Part shown: positions 1 to 8,273 of the stretch, piece by piece | Numbering within the stretch: the first letter of the stretch is position 1 | Layout: the number at the start of each line of letters is the position of its first letter | Assembly: GCA_034190085.1 (NCBI GenBank) | Contig: JAXHTS010000008.1 | Span: 1-33,661, forward strand | From: Spirochaetota bacterium | GTDB taxonomy: Bacteria; Spirochaetota; UBA4802; JAFGDQ01 | Direction: 5' to 3' | Length of the DNA: 33,661 nucleotides | Position numbers and translations under genes: made by a program | Notes under the pieces: generated by a model | What the model was told of the DNA's origin: nothing | What the model saw: the letters and a program-made list of their open reading frames with translations, nothing else | The model's database searches: none

Positions 1-1
1 A

Positions 2-94
2 TTCTATAATAGACAGAGAATTCATTCTTTTCTTGACTATAAAAGTCCGGAAGAATATGAATCATCTGATTCAATAATTAAATATGTTGCTTAA
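2..94 (+). CDS. IS3-family transposase (OrfB), C-terminal end only
   Basis: This is the last 30 codons of an open frame that enters from the left edge and stops with TAA. The residues [20 protein letters not shown] match the ending of IS3-family OrfB integrases, where a 'YN..R.HS.L.Y.SPEEYE' block closes the DDE integrase core. The catalytic Asp and Glu would lie upstream, outside the window. The right end of the insertion sequence probably falls shortly after the stop, near 97-140, because bases 97-116 have a 'TGTCCGTAATTGCGGGG' flavour reminiscent of IS3-type termini. No second end is available to confirm this. Family assignment is fairly secure; whether the element is complete cannot be seen. 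Confidence 0.72.
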   Translation, partial: FYNRQRIHSFLDYKSPEEYESSDSIIKYVA

Positions 95-339
95 CTATGT
101 GTCCGTAATTGCGGGGCAAGCCCATTCATTACCGGGTTGATCCTATTTTTAATATTAGGCTTCTTTCTGCTAATCTCTTTTAACGCTTCTTCACCTCCAT
201 TCTCATAAAGTTCTTTAAATCTGTAAAAGCTATCTCTTGAATATCCAAAAACTTTACATGCTTGTGATACATTACCCAATTCTCTTGCAAGTCTTATTAG
301 ACCAACTTTTGTTTTGATTATTTTGTCTTCTTGGTTCAT
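91..339 (-). pseudogene. IS481-type transposase, N-terminal fragment
   Basis: The frame begins with [11 protein letters not shown] and continues through a helix-turn-helix block, [20 protein letters not shown], then [15 protein letters not shown]. This is the hallmark N-terminus of IS481-family (leucine-zipper/HTH) transposases. Full-length members are about 300-350 residues with a downstream DDE domain. Here the similarity stops around residue 70, near base 140, and the frame ends in unrelated sequence beside the IS3-type gene end. ATG 339 is preferred over the GTG at 345 because a GAGGAG ribosome site sits six bases before it. The likely story is an IS481 copy truncated by the neighbouring IS3 insertion. 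It cannot make an active transposase. Confidence 0.75.
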
Positions 340-366
340 AGACACTCCTCATAATTGTATTTGCCG

Positions 367-410
367 AAAAGTGACACTTATTCCTCCCGGGGGAAATAAG
401 TGTCACTTTT
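367..410. repeat. Strong palindrome upstream of the IS481 fragment
   Basis: Sixteen bases at 367-382 (AAAAGTGACACTTATT) are the exact reverse complement of 395-410. They are separated by a short C/G-rich centre that can partly pair as well. The palindrome lies about 30 bases upstream of the truncated IS481 transposase start. It may be a terminal inverted repeat brought together in inverted orientation, or a hairpin guarding the element. Pairing is seen directly; the role is inferred. Confidence 0.6.
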
Positions 411-512
411 ATTATTGGACTGTCAGATATTATCTTAACTATTACAATTTTTATGTGAAAATTCGCCCCAGTTTCCGCCAACCCTTGACAGCTCAATGCA
501 TGTATTTTTTAG

Positions 513-539
513 TTGACATTGAATTATAATTGTTATAAG
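513..539 (+). promoter_or_regulatory. Possible sigma-70-type promoter for the GAF/PP2C gene
   Basis: TTGACA at 513-518 and TATAAG at 534-539 are separated by 15 bases, slightly short of the usual 17. The next gene starts about 120 bases downstream. A second TTGACA at 485 lacks a good partner. Consensus match only. Confidence 0.35.
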
Positions 540-657
540 AGTAATAGATTAATATTTCTTCACTTGAGTCCTTTACATCTTAAATCCTTGAATCCCATGT
601 AGTTTATGAGCACATAATGATAAGATTTTGCGTTTAAACCGCATTAAATTTAATACC

Positions 658-1944
658 ATGGAACTTGATAAGCCAGATAAATACACCTTAGAGTATCTTG
701 AAAGAAAGTTAGATAATCTTAGCAAACTTGTTGATATCAACAGAATAGTAAACTCCACTCTTGATATAGCTAAATTACTCACAATAATAATGGAAACGAT
801 CAAGGATATTATGCTGACAGAGGCGAGTACCCTTCTATTATATGATGAGGAAACTAATGATTTAGTATTCAAGGTTGCTCTGGGAGAAGCTGGAAAGGAA
901 TTAACAGAAAAATATAGGGTTAGATTAGGACAAGGAATAGCGGGTTGGGTTGCCGAAAATAGAAAGGCCCTGTACATTAATGATGTATATAGCGATAAAC
1001 GCTTTGATCCCAACTTTGATAGGATAACAGGATTTAAGAGTAAATCAATTCTCTGCTCACCACTACTTTTTAAGGGAAAGCTTATTGGTGTAATTCAGGC
1101 AATAAATCCCTTAGGAAGGGCGGTATTTAATGACGATGACACAGCACTCTTTAATGCATTTGCTGATCAGGCTGTTTTAGCGGTTCAGAATGCGATCCTT
1201 TTTCAGAATGCACTTGAGGAGGGTAGGATTAAATATGAACTTAAGGCTGCCAGTTCTATTCAGAAGTCTCTCTTGCCTGTTATAAACCAGAAAATTAATA
1301 ATATTAAAATAGCTGCTAGATTTGTATCAGCAAGAGAGGTGGGAGGGGAATTTTATGATATATTTCAATTCAATAATGATTCCATTGGCATAGCGATCGG
1401 GGATATTCATACAAGAGGGATACCTGGAGCGCTGTATGCTTCTATTATAAGTGGTGTGGTGAAGGCTCTCTCAAGGATAATTGGCAGAAGTCCGGTAAAA
1501 TTACTCAAGTATGTAAATGAAGTAATAAAGGATAATTGTGAATTCATAAGTAACGTGTCCCTATTTTATGGTGTAATATCCTGCAAGGAGAAAGATATCC
1601 AATTTGTTAATGCTGGAGTTGCATATCCAATAATAGTCCGAAATGGTGTGGCAAGATATCTGAAATTTGAGATTAAATCCATTTGGGAAGAGACGATATG
1701 GCCTAAGAGAATAAGGGTAAAATTAGAAAAAGATGATATTTTTATAATCATTACTGATGGGATAGTGAATATAAAGGATAGAGGGGCTAAGCACCTTGGT
1801 CTTAAGAGGATAATGGATTTTTTGAGTAATGAAAAAAAATCCCCAGAGGATATTGTTGATTCCTTGATTAGGCTTGCAGATGATTTTGCTGATGGGTTAG
1901 AGAAGAGAGAGGATATTTCTGTTATTGCATTTGAGGTTGAGTAA
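658..1944 (+). CDS. GAF-domain SpoIIE/PP2C-type protein phosphatase
   Basis: Soluble regulator of about 428 residues. An N-terminal helical stretch (about 10-35) precedes a GAF sensor domain (about 40-180, with GQGIAGWVAENRKALYINDV and FADQAVLAVQNA). A short linker (IQKSLLP, typical of RsbU-like proteins) leads to a PP2C/SpoIIE phosphatase domain (about 220-427). Phosphatase motifs seen are GGEFYD near 229-234, GDIHTRGIPGA near 248 and ITDGI near 366. The first metal-binding Asp of the usual GGDFYD is Glu, and the GDVSGKG-type loop is divergent. Family members dephosphorylate anti-sigma-factor antagonists. A TTG at 628 extends the frame by ten codons; ATG 658 is preferred, although neither has a clear ribosome site. 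No anti-sigma partner is adjacent. Confidence 0.85.
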   Translation: MELDKPDKYTLEYLERKLDNLSKLVDINRIVNSTLDIAKLLTIIMETIKDIMLTEASTLLLYDEETNDLVFKVALGEAGKELTEKYRVRLGQGIAGWVAENRKALYINDVYSDKRFDPNFDRITGFKSKSILCSPLLFKGKLIGVIQAINPLGRAVFNDDDTALFNAFADQAVLAVQNAILFQNALEEGRIKYELKAASSIQKSLLPVINQKINNIKIAARFVSAREVGGEFYDIFQFNNDSIGIAIGDIHTRGIPGALYASIISGVVKALSRIIGRSPVKLLKYVNEVIKDNCEFISNVSLFYGVISCKEKDIQFVNAGVAYPIIVRNGVARYLKFEIKSIWEETIWPKRIRVKLEKDDIFIIITDGIVNIKDRGAKHLGLKRIMDFLSNEKKSPEDIVDSLIRLADDFADGLEKREDISVIAFEVE

Positions 1945-2019
1945 TCAATTTGATCTTGAGATTCCTTAACAATTTTTTTTATTATTGAAAATTTCTTATA
2001 ACAATCAATGGTGAATATT

Positions 2020-2238
2020 ATGAGTAATTTTATTTCTGTTATACTATGTAGAAATTGCAACTCCCGTTATGTTGAAATTGATGAATGGACTAGTGATATG
2101 AAGGCTGTGTTTTATTGTAAAACATGTCATTACAGCGAGGTTGTTGAGAAATTCACTTTAGGACGATGCAGGGTTTCTAATACTGAGCTTCAGAATGCAA
2201 GGGATACAAGAGCGACTCCGGGAAAGGCAGAGAGGTAA
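2020..2238 (+). CDS. Small zinc-ribbon protein, function unknown
   Basis: A 72-residue basic-tailed protein. Two Cys pairs, CRNC near residue 10 and CKTC near residue 34, are spaced as in a zinc ribbon. A third conserved-looking block, FTLGRCRVSNTELQNARDTRA, follows. It probably binds zinc, perhaps contacting nucleic acid or a protein partner; this is inference from the Cys pairs only. An in-frame ATG at 2008 would add four residues; neither start has a good ribosome site. It follows the phosphatase gene by about 75 bases on the same strand and converges with the next gene. Coding status is supported by the clean motif pattern. No specific function is claimed. Confidence 0.6.
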   Translation: MSNFISVILCRNCNSRYVEIDEWTSDMKAVFYCKTCHYSEVVEKFTLGRCRVSNTELQNARDTRATPGKAER

Positions 2239-2262
2239 TTAAAGATACCTGAACAGTTTTCC

Positions 2263-3075
2263 CTATTTGAATATTCTTTTAAGAATAGATTGAATGAAGA
2301 ATAATATTATTGTTAAAAGCCTGCCAAATCGCCAAGGCCTTGTGATTATTCGATAAAACCAGTCAAGACCTCTTTTCATAAAGAATGCTGGTGCCTTCTT
2401 GATCTCTCCAGATATTACGTCTAAACTGCCTCCAATACTAATAAATACTCCATTCTTAAATTCATTCTTTATTTTATATATCCATATGTCCTCTTTGGGA
2501 AAGCCAAGACCAACAAATACGATATCTGCATTGGACTTTCTTATTGCTTCTATAACAGATTTCTCTCTATCCTCATTAAAATATCCCCCATGCCTTCCCA
2601 CTATTCTGATCTTTGGAAAAGATTTTCGAATATTAAAAAATGCCTTTTCAACTATTTCAGATTTTCCACCAACCAAAAAAATTGTGTATTCATTTATCTC
2701 AGCAATTCGTATAATATCCATTATAAAGCTAATAATGGATATGCTCTCCTTTAATTGAGAGCCTATCTTTTTTGATGCCCATTTTATGCCTGCTCCACTG
2801 GCTAAATGCAAGGATGAACTGCTGGATATTATACTCAAGTCAGGATTAGATTTCATTCTCTTGATCTTGTAGGGATTAAATGAGATCACATGATGGAATC
2901 CACCCTTTTCAATCATCCTCATTACCTTAACAACAGCCTGATTTCGTGTAAGATTATCTATTCCTATTCCCAAAATATTTACAACATTCGCATCATCCAA
3001 GCTAGTTTGATTATACTCCAAGACTAAATCTCTATCTTCTTTCCAGGAATTATAATAGGATATATCATCTTGCAT
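2263..3075 (-). CDS. WecG/TagA/CpsF-like (GT26) glycosyltransferase, catalytic positions altered
   Basis: A 270-residue protein of the family that transfers N-acetylmannosamine-type sugars to undecaprenyl-linked acceptors in glycan synthesis. The C-terminal half is typical: VGLGFPKEDIWI near 186-197, SIGGSLDVISGEIKKAP near 211-227, and GLDWFYRIITRPWRFGRL near 234-251. The N-terminal active-site block is not. The usual 'aDGxG' reads ASGAG at 92-96, placing Ser where the catalytic Asp sits. The Thr expected just before the Asn-Pro near 67 is Phe. The C-terminal tail is basic and hydrophobic, fitting membrane association. The start ATG has AAGGAG seven bases upstream. It may be inactive or have changed chemistry. 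No glycan cluster surrounds it. Confidence 0.78.
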   Translation of the reverse strand: MQDDISYYNSWKEDRDLVLEYNQTSLDDANVVNILGIGIDNLTRNQAVVKVMRMIEKGGFHHVISFNPYKIKRMKSNPDLSIISSSSSLHLASGAGIKWASKKIGSQLKESISIISFIMDIIRIAEINEYTIFLVGGKSEIVEKAFFNIRKSFPKIRIVGRHGGYFNEDREKSVIEAIRKSNADIVFVGLGFPKEDIWIYKIKNEFKNGVFISIGGSLDVISGEIKKAPAFFMKRGLDWFYRIITRPWRFGRLLTIILFFIQSILKRIFK

Positions 3076-3358
3076 TGAATTCTCCTTGGAGTTTGTTCAT
3101 TTAATTACTCTATCTAAGGTGTGACTGTAAAAATTTCATTATACAAATATAGGGATTTTTGTTATTTGCTAATGATATATATGTAATATGCATTTATAGA
3201 TGGAGCATCAATCCTTTTCATAAATATTATATCATAACTTGATTTAGAAAATTACTGATGGAAAGGGTGTATCTCAGCTTCATTTTTCTAATCCTGAATA
3301 AGGCATACTCAGCGGTAATGATAAGAGGGGTATGCTCATCTCCATATTCTTTTTAATA

Positions 3359-4627
3359 TTATATAAAATTATTACTTTTAATAGCACAGAAGCTGCCACA
3401 CATGGAACATTGATCTGAATCGGATGGGATTTCACTTCTGTATTTCTGAGCCTTTTCTTTATCCAAAGATAGCTCAAATATTGCCTCCCAATCTCTCTCC
3501 TTTCTGGCCTTAGAAATTTTATTATCCCATTTAATTGCCCTATCATTCATCTTAACGATGTCAGCCACGTGAGCTGCTATCCTTGACGCAATGACCCCTT
3601 CCCTCACATCCTCAACTGTTGGAAGTCTAAGATGTTCTGCTGGGGTCACATAACAGAGAAAATCTGCCCCATTTGCCGCTGCTATTGCTCCACCAATTGC
3701 GGATGTAATATGATCATAACCAGGGGCTATATCCGTCACAATTGGTCCTAGAACATAATACGGCGCATTATCACAAAGGGCTTTTTGAAGCCTCATATTA
3801 TCTGCTATCATATTAATGGGAACATGACCAGGTCCTTCAATAATAGCCTGGACACCTCTCTCTCTCGCCCTTCTTGCTAATTTCCCAAGAAGAATCATTT
3901 CATGAGTTTGTCCTCTATCGTTAGCATCACTAATACAACCAGGCCTGAGACCATCACCAAGGCTTATGGCTACATTATATTTTTCTAATACATCAAGAAT
4001 CTCATCATAATGTTCATAGAGAGGATTCTCTTTATTGTGTCTGGATATCCACTCAGCCAAAATTGAGCCACCTCTGCTAGTTATTCCGATGATCCTTTGC
4101 TGAGAACGAAGGGATTCGATGGATCCTATTGTAACCCCAGCGTGAATTGTCATGAAATCCACGCCATCTTTAGCCTGTTTAGTGACAACCCTAAGGAAAT
4201 CCTCTATAGTCATATCGATGATTGATCTGTTTTTGCTAATCATATCCACAGCAACCTCATATAAGGGTACCGTGCCGAGAGGAACAGTTGATTGATCGAT
4301 TATTCTTTTACGGAAATCAGAGATGTCTCCTCCAATGCTAAGATCCATAACAGTATCCGCACCAGCTTCGATTGCAACTCGTAATTTTTCGAGTTCCACA
4401 TCCACGTCCATTAAATCCGGGGAGGATCCAATGTTGGCGTTAATCTTTGTGCTCAGGCCTCTACCCACCGCTATGGGATTGATGTCCCTAACATTATTCT
4501 TAAGTATAACAATTTCACCTTTTGCTAGCATTTGCATAACAAAATCAATGGATATATCTTCCACATTGGCGATATGCTCTATCTCAGGTGTGATAATTCC
4601 CTTTTTTGCGCTTGCTATATAGTTCAT
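3359..4627 (-). CDS. thiC: Phosphomethylpyrimidine synthase ThiC
   Basis: Radical-SAM enzyme that converts aminoimidazole ribotide to hydroxymethylpyrimidine phosphate for thiamine synthesis in the cytoplasm. The 422-residue protein is the short form, lacking the extra N-terminal domain of proteobacterial ThiC. Hallmarks visible are IEGPGHVPINMI, LGPIVTDIAPGYDHITSAIGGAIAA, FLCYVTPAEHL and the C-terminal [4Fe-4S] cluster motif CSMCGSFC close to residue 411. The tail ends about ten residues after it, as expected. An AAAGGA site precedes the ATG. I looked for a TPP riboswitch in the 260 bases upstream and did not recognise one. It stands alone, without other thi genes, apart from the distant MoaD/ThiF pair. 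Confidence 0.95.
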   Translation of the reverse strand: MNYIASAKKGIITPEIEHIANVEDISIDFVMQMLAKGEIVILKNNVRDINPIAVGRGLSTKINANIGSSPDLMDVDVELEKLRVAIEAGADTVMDLSIGGDISDFRKRIIDQSTVPLGTVPLYEVAVDMISKNRSIIDMTIEDFLRVVTKQAKDGVDFMTIHAGVTIGSIESLRSQQRIIGITSRGGSILAEWISRHNKENPLYEHYDEILDVLEKYNVAISLGDGLRPGCISDANDRGQTHEMILLGKLARRARERGVQAIIEGPGHVPINMIADNMRLQKALCDNAPYYVLGPIVTDIAPGYDHITSAIGGAIAAANGADFLCYVTPAEHLRLPTVEDVREGVIASRIAAHVADIVKMNDRAIKWDNKISKARKERDWEAIFELSLDKEKAQKYRSEIPSDSDQCSMCGSFCAIKSNNFI

Positions 4628-4900
4628 ATTCCTTTAATAATCTTAATGCATCTCATAAGGGGAGATAAGTATGAGAAGTGCTGAACTCCCTACATGATTA
4701 TTTCAAATAATATTTTATTGATATTATCCTAAATTACAGTTTTAAACTCTTTAGTATAAATTAGTGGTTGTCAACAAGAAAATCATAAGTATTTTCGGTT
4801 ATGATATTCTTCACTCAGAGTGTCATCCTTAATTGAATCTATTTTGGGTGAATGCAAAAGTATATCAATAGGATTAAAATAAATTCGTGTGGAGGATCAA

Positions 4901-5692
4901 ATGATAATAAAACAGATTTATTCAGATAATGCTTTTCAGAATTTCACTTATCTCATTGGCTGCCCGGAATCAAAGGAAGCGCTTATAGTAGACCCCTTAG
5001 ATGCAAATAAGTGCCTTCAAGTAGCAGATTCAAATGGATTTGTTATCAAACATATTCTGAATACTCATGAACATATGGATCACACAGCAGGTAATGAGGA
5101 TATTAGAAGGACTACCGGTGCTAAAGTGATTGCATTTGTCGATTTAATGAATATTATTGATAATATAGATAGAGGTGTATCGGATGGTGATATAATAAAT
5201 GTAGGAAATTCGGTGGAATTGGAAGTGCTCTATACACCAGGTCACACAATGTCCCATATCTGTCTTCTTTCACGGACTGATAGTCCCGCGTTATTCTCGG
5301 GTGATGCATTATTTAATGCCGGTGCTGGGAATTGTTATAATGGAGGTGATCCGGAAACGCTATATCGGACCTTTAATGAATGTTTTATAAAATTGCCTAA
5401 TGAAACAAGGGTATATCCAGGACATGATTATTTTGCAAACAATTTGAGATTCACACTGGATATAGAGCCTGATAACGGAAGAGCAAAAGAAATGCTTGAT
5501 AAGGTCAAGGATCAGAATCCTAATAAGCCCTTTATCACTACATTGAAAATGGAAAAGGATATCAATACCTTTTTCAGAATAACCAGTCCTACAATTGTTG
5601 CGAACCTATCTAAAAAATTTCCTGATATATCAAACAATCCATCGCCAAAGGACGTATTTGTGAAATTAAGAACCCTTCGGAATCAATGGTAG
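4901..5692 (+). CDS. Metallo-beta-lactamase-fold hydrolase, glyoxalase II-like
   Basis: A 263-residue binuclear metal hydrolase of the hydroxyacylglutathione hydrolase type, which cleaves thioesters such as S-lactoylglutathione. The metal motif is THEHMDH (about 53-59), followed by PGHTMSH, GDALF and PGHDY. The C-terminal alpha-helical domain ends with the family's 'FVKLRTLRNQW' signature. The usual GDTLF(x)GCGR loop reads GDALFNAGAGNC, so the glutathione-site details differ and the true thiol carrier may not be glutathione. A GTG at 4889 opens the frame four codons earlier, but GGAGG at 4891-4895 sits five bases before ATG 4901, which fixes the start. Monocistronic by spacing. Confidence 0.85.
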   Translation: MIIKQIYSDNAFQNFTYLIGCPESKEALIVDPLDANKCLQVADSNGFVIKHILNTHEHMDHTAGNEDIRRTTGAKVIAFVDLMNIIDNIDRGVSDGDIINVGNSVELEVLYTPGHTMSHICLLSRTDSPALFSGDALFNAGAGNCYNGGDPETLYRTFNECFIKLPNETRVYPGHDYFANNLRFTLDIEPDNGRAKEMLDKVKDQNPNKPFITTLKMEKDINTFFRITSPTIVANLSKKFPDISNNPSPKDVFVKLRTLRNQW

Positions 5693-5993
5693 AATCAGGC
5701 CTTGTTTTAGATATTAGTTGAGTAGGGCATGATCATCTATGGGTGAGAAAGGGCTAACTTCATAGCAATTGTCGATATTCTACCTAACACTAACCATGAA
5801 GGCGACTTATCCTGACTTAGGATAGACTTAACGCGACATAACTATATCAAATGCTTAAAGCACTTGACAAATGGTTTGATATAATTAATAATCTAAAATC
5901 CACATTAATGCTGAAATATTAACTTCTCACCACCTTTTGATTATAAAATCAACTTCTATTCACTGAGCCGATACTGTTCTTAAGGAGATATAA
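5693..5993. other. Intergenic region with a weak promoter candidate
   Basis: No gene is recognised in these 301 bases. TTGACA at 5864-5869 is followed 17 bases later by AATAAT (5887-5892), a possible promoter for the methyltransferase-like gene with a leader of about 95 bases. A small inverted repeat (TATCCT/AGGATA) sits near 5808-5824. A clear AAGGAGAT ribosome site lies just before 5994. Confidence 0.3.
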
Positions 5994-6776
5994 ATGACAA
6001 TTTTAGAAAAGAGAAGAGAGTTTCTTGAATTTGACAGCAACAATAATTTCTATATTGAACCCGAGAACAGGCATAGCGCTGTCAGGGAGAGGTTATTTGA
6101 TATTATTAAAACATATAATCCCAAGATAATCGTAAAGGCGGGTATTGGAAGTGGGCGGCTCTTGTTGGATATAGCAAGGGAATTTGATATATATATGCTA
6201 GTTGTTGAACCGTCATTAAATATTATTAAAGATTTTTTACAGAAGAATAGAGAAGATGAAACAATTGAGAGGATTAAGTTTCTCAATGGAGATCTTCATG
6301 ATTTCCCTGTGGACTATTATGCAGCAGATCTTTTAATCTGCATTGATTATCTGGATATTTTTGATTCAAGTAGGTGCATAGATGAATTTAAGAGGGCGCT
6401 CCAATTTGATAAAATATTATTCATTTCTGGGACAGTGCTAAATAGTGATGACATTGAAGGCCTTTATGATGATTTTATGAGGATGGTGTTTCCATTACAC
6501 AATGATTATTACCTTGAAAATGATTTCAGGACCTTTCTGGAGCTAAAGGGATTTGAACTCATGAAGAGTATGCTCTTAAAATTTGAAAATAATATTAAGT
6601 CTGAGATTGAGTATTTTGCAAGCATATACAATGATAAATCCGAAGATTCTGCATATGCATTTCTGCAAAGTAATAGAGAGAAGTTTAATGAGCTTTATTG
6701 TATGGATGATGAATATAATTTCTCTACATCATATTATATTGGCACCTATATGAGAAAGAAGCCTGATAAGTCGTAA
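5994..6776 (+). CDS. Probable class I SAM-dependent methyltransferase
   Basis: A 260-residue cytosolic protein. Residues about 43-60 (PKIIVKAGIGSGRLLLDIA) fit the glycine-rich SAM-binding motif I of class I methyltransferases. An acidic end to the second strand follows (MLVVEPS, about 72-78). Next are a DLHDFP motif II-like stretch near 100 and the strand AADLLICIDYLDIF. The C-terminal third is charged and unassigned. The substrate cannot be predicted. The ATG is set by a good AAGGAG site six bases upstream. The next gene downstream is 167 bases away, so co-transcription with the Lol genes is possible but unproven. Confidence 0.65.
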   Translation: MTILEKRREFLEFDSNNNFYIEPENRHSAVRERLFDIIKTYNPKIIVKAGIGSGRLLLDIAREFDIYMLVVEPSLNIIKDFLQKNREDETIERIKFLNGDLHDFPVDYYAADLLICIDYLDIFDSSRCIDEFKRALQFDKILFISGTVLNSDDIEGLYDDFMRMVFPLHNDYYLENDFRTFLELKGFELMKSMLLKFENNIKSEIEYFASIYNDKSEDSAYAFLQSNREKFNELYCMDDEYNFSTSYYIGTYMRKKPDKS

Positions 6777-6943
6777 ATTCAGTTCTTACAGGTATAAATT
6801 GATCTATTTACTTTTTTCTATTGGTGCAATAATCCAACACTATTCAATTGAGAAGAATCTACTCTATCCATATGTGATGCAAGGGGTTGTTTCAAAAAAA
6901 TGCTTTATGTAAAATATGATTACATGGAAGGGAAGTATTATAT

Positions 6944-8248
6944 ATGAGATTATATGAATTCTTTATAGGGTATAGATACCTGAAGGCAAAGAAGAGTCAA
7001 CTCTTCATATCCTTTAATACGATACTCTCTGTAATAATTGTATTTATAGGGGTTTTTACACTTATCATTGTGATCTCAGTAATGAACGGATTCCAAAGCC
7101 AAATAAAAGATAAAATACTTGATGTTGATTCACATATCGCTGTTGAGGACCTTTATAATACTCAGGGCATGAAAGGGATTAGGGAGTATAAGCAGCTTAT
7201 GGAGAAGGTGAAATCGATTAAGGGTATATTGACGGTAAATCCATATATTCAGGGTCAAGGGCTTTTTAGATTCGTTGAAAATGTTAGTCCTGTAGTTATA
7301 AGAGGGATTGGAGGCAAGGATTATATGCCCTTAGACGTTCAAAAATTTATTATTGAAGGCGAAAAGGAATATAAGGGATATAGGGATGTGTATATCGGAT
7401 CCGAGATGGCATTTAATTATAATGTCAAGATAGGTGATATGATTGAACTAATAGTTCCAAAGGGAAGGTTGACCGCGACTACTGGAATAACCCCTGGAAA
7501 GGGTACCTTTAGGGTTATAGGTTTTTTTAAGACACATTATTATGAGTTTGATACAGGTCTGGTAATAATGTCCCTTAAATCAGCACAAAGATTATACGAG
7601 ATCGGGGATGTTGCAAAGGGATTGGCAATAAAAATTGATGATCTGTATAAAATGGATTATTATGCCTCGAAAATACAAACAGAAATAGGATTGGAATACC
7701 AAACCCTAACTGCTCAGCAGAGGAATGCCAATTTTTTCTATGCCCTTAAGCTTGAGAAGCTGATTATGACGATAATCCTGTTTCTGATTATTATCTCAGC
7801 AGGATTTACTATCATGGGCACAATGGTAATGGTTGTGATGGAAAAGAGAAAGCCAATTGGTATTCTGAAATCAATGGGAGCAAAACCAATTTCAATTATG
7901 GTTATATTCGTATTGGAGGGTTTTGTAATTGGCGTGATGGGATCATTGCTGGGTGTGATTTTTGGGCTTGCCGCTTCTCTAAACATCGAGTCGATAATCA
8001 GATGGATAGAGAATCTCATAAATGATGGAATGGTCTTCATCTATGATCTATTTAATCTTGGGGTATTCTATCATGTCTCCCTTGTGCCGAAAAACGTATA
8101 TTATCTTGATACCATCCCAACGGAGATAAAGCCTGAGTTTATTGTGACTGTTGCTATTCTGTCTGTTTTTCTCTCCACAATCTCGGCAATTTTTCCAGCA
8201 TGGCATGCATCGAGGCTGCGACCGGCTGAGATAATAAGATATGAATAA
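6944..8248 (+). CDS. Lipoprotein-releasing ABC transporter permease (LolC/LolE type)
   Basis: Inner-membrane permease that extracts outer-membrane-destined lipoproteins for delivery to the LolA carrier. The 434-residue sequence has the standard plan. One N-terminal membrane segment (about 22-48) is followed by a large periplasmic MacB-type domain (about 50-260). Three membrane segments then form the FtsX domain (about 273-300, 320-345 and 395-420). The ending ISAIFPAWHASRLRPAEIIRYE is typical of the family. MEKRKPIGILKSMGA near 304 is the conserved cytoplasmic coupling region. The ATPase gene follows after 25 bases. Only one permease is present, so it may act as a homodimer or pair with another encoded elsewhere. 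I cannot separate LolC from LolE. Confidence 0.9.
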   Translation: MRLYEFFIGYRYLKAKKSQLFISFNTILSVIIVFIGVFTLIIVISVMNGFQSQIKDKILDVDSHIAVEDLYNTQGMKGIREYKQLMEKVKSIKGILTVNPYIQGQGLFRFVENVSPVVIRGIGGKDYMPLDVQKFIIEGEKEYKGYRDVYIGSEMAFNYNVKIGDMIELIVPKGRLTATTGITPGKGTFRVIGFFKTHYYEFDTGLVIMSLKSAQRLYEIGDVAKGLAIKIDDLYKMDYYASKIQTEIGLEYQTLTAQQRNANFFYALKLEKLIMTIILFLIIISAGFTIMGTMVMVVMEKRKPIGILKSMGAKPISIMVIFVLEGFVIGVMGSLLGVIFGLAASLNIESIIRWIENLINDGMVFIYDLFNLGVFYHVSLVPKNVYYLDTIPTEIKPEFIVTVAILSVFLSTISAIFPAWHASRLRPAEIIRYE

Positions 8249-8273
8249 CATGCAAATGGGCGAGGCCTTATAA

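Noticed and set aside
3303-3335. Six-base inverted repeat after thiC as a terminator
   Set aside because: The stem is short, the loop is long and no T run follows on the minus strand.
3280-3546. Alternative minus-strand frame overlapping the thiC 3' end
   Set aside because: It is a shadow of thiC, which has full motif support in its own frame.
4628-4888. Possible TPP riboswitch upstream of thiC
   Set aside because: The conserved CTGAGA and ACCTGAT...GGATAATAC-type blocks were not found on the minus strand; only a weak hairpin near 4653-4673 is present.
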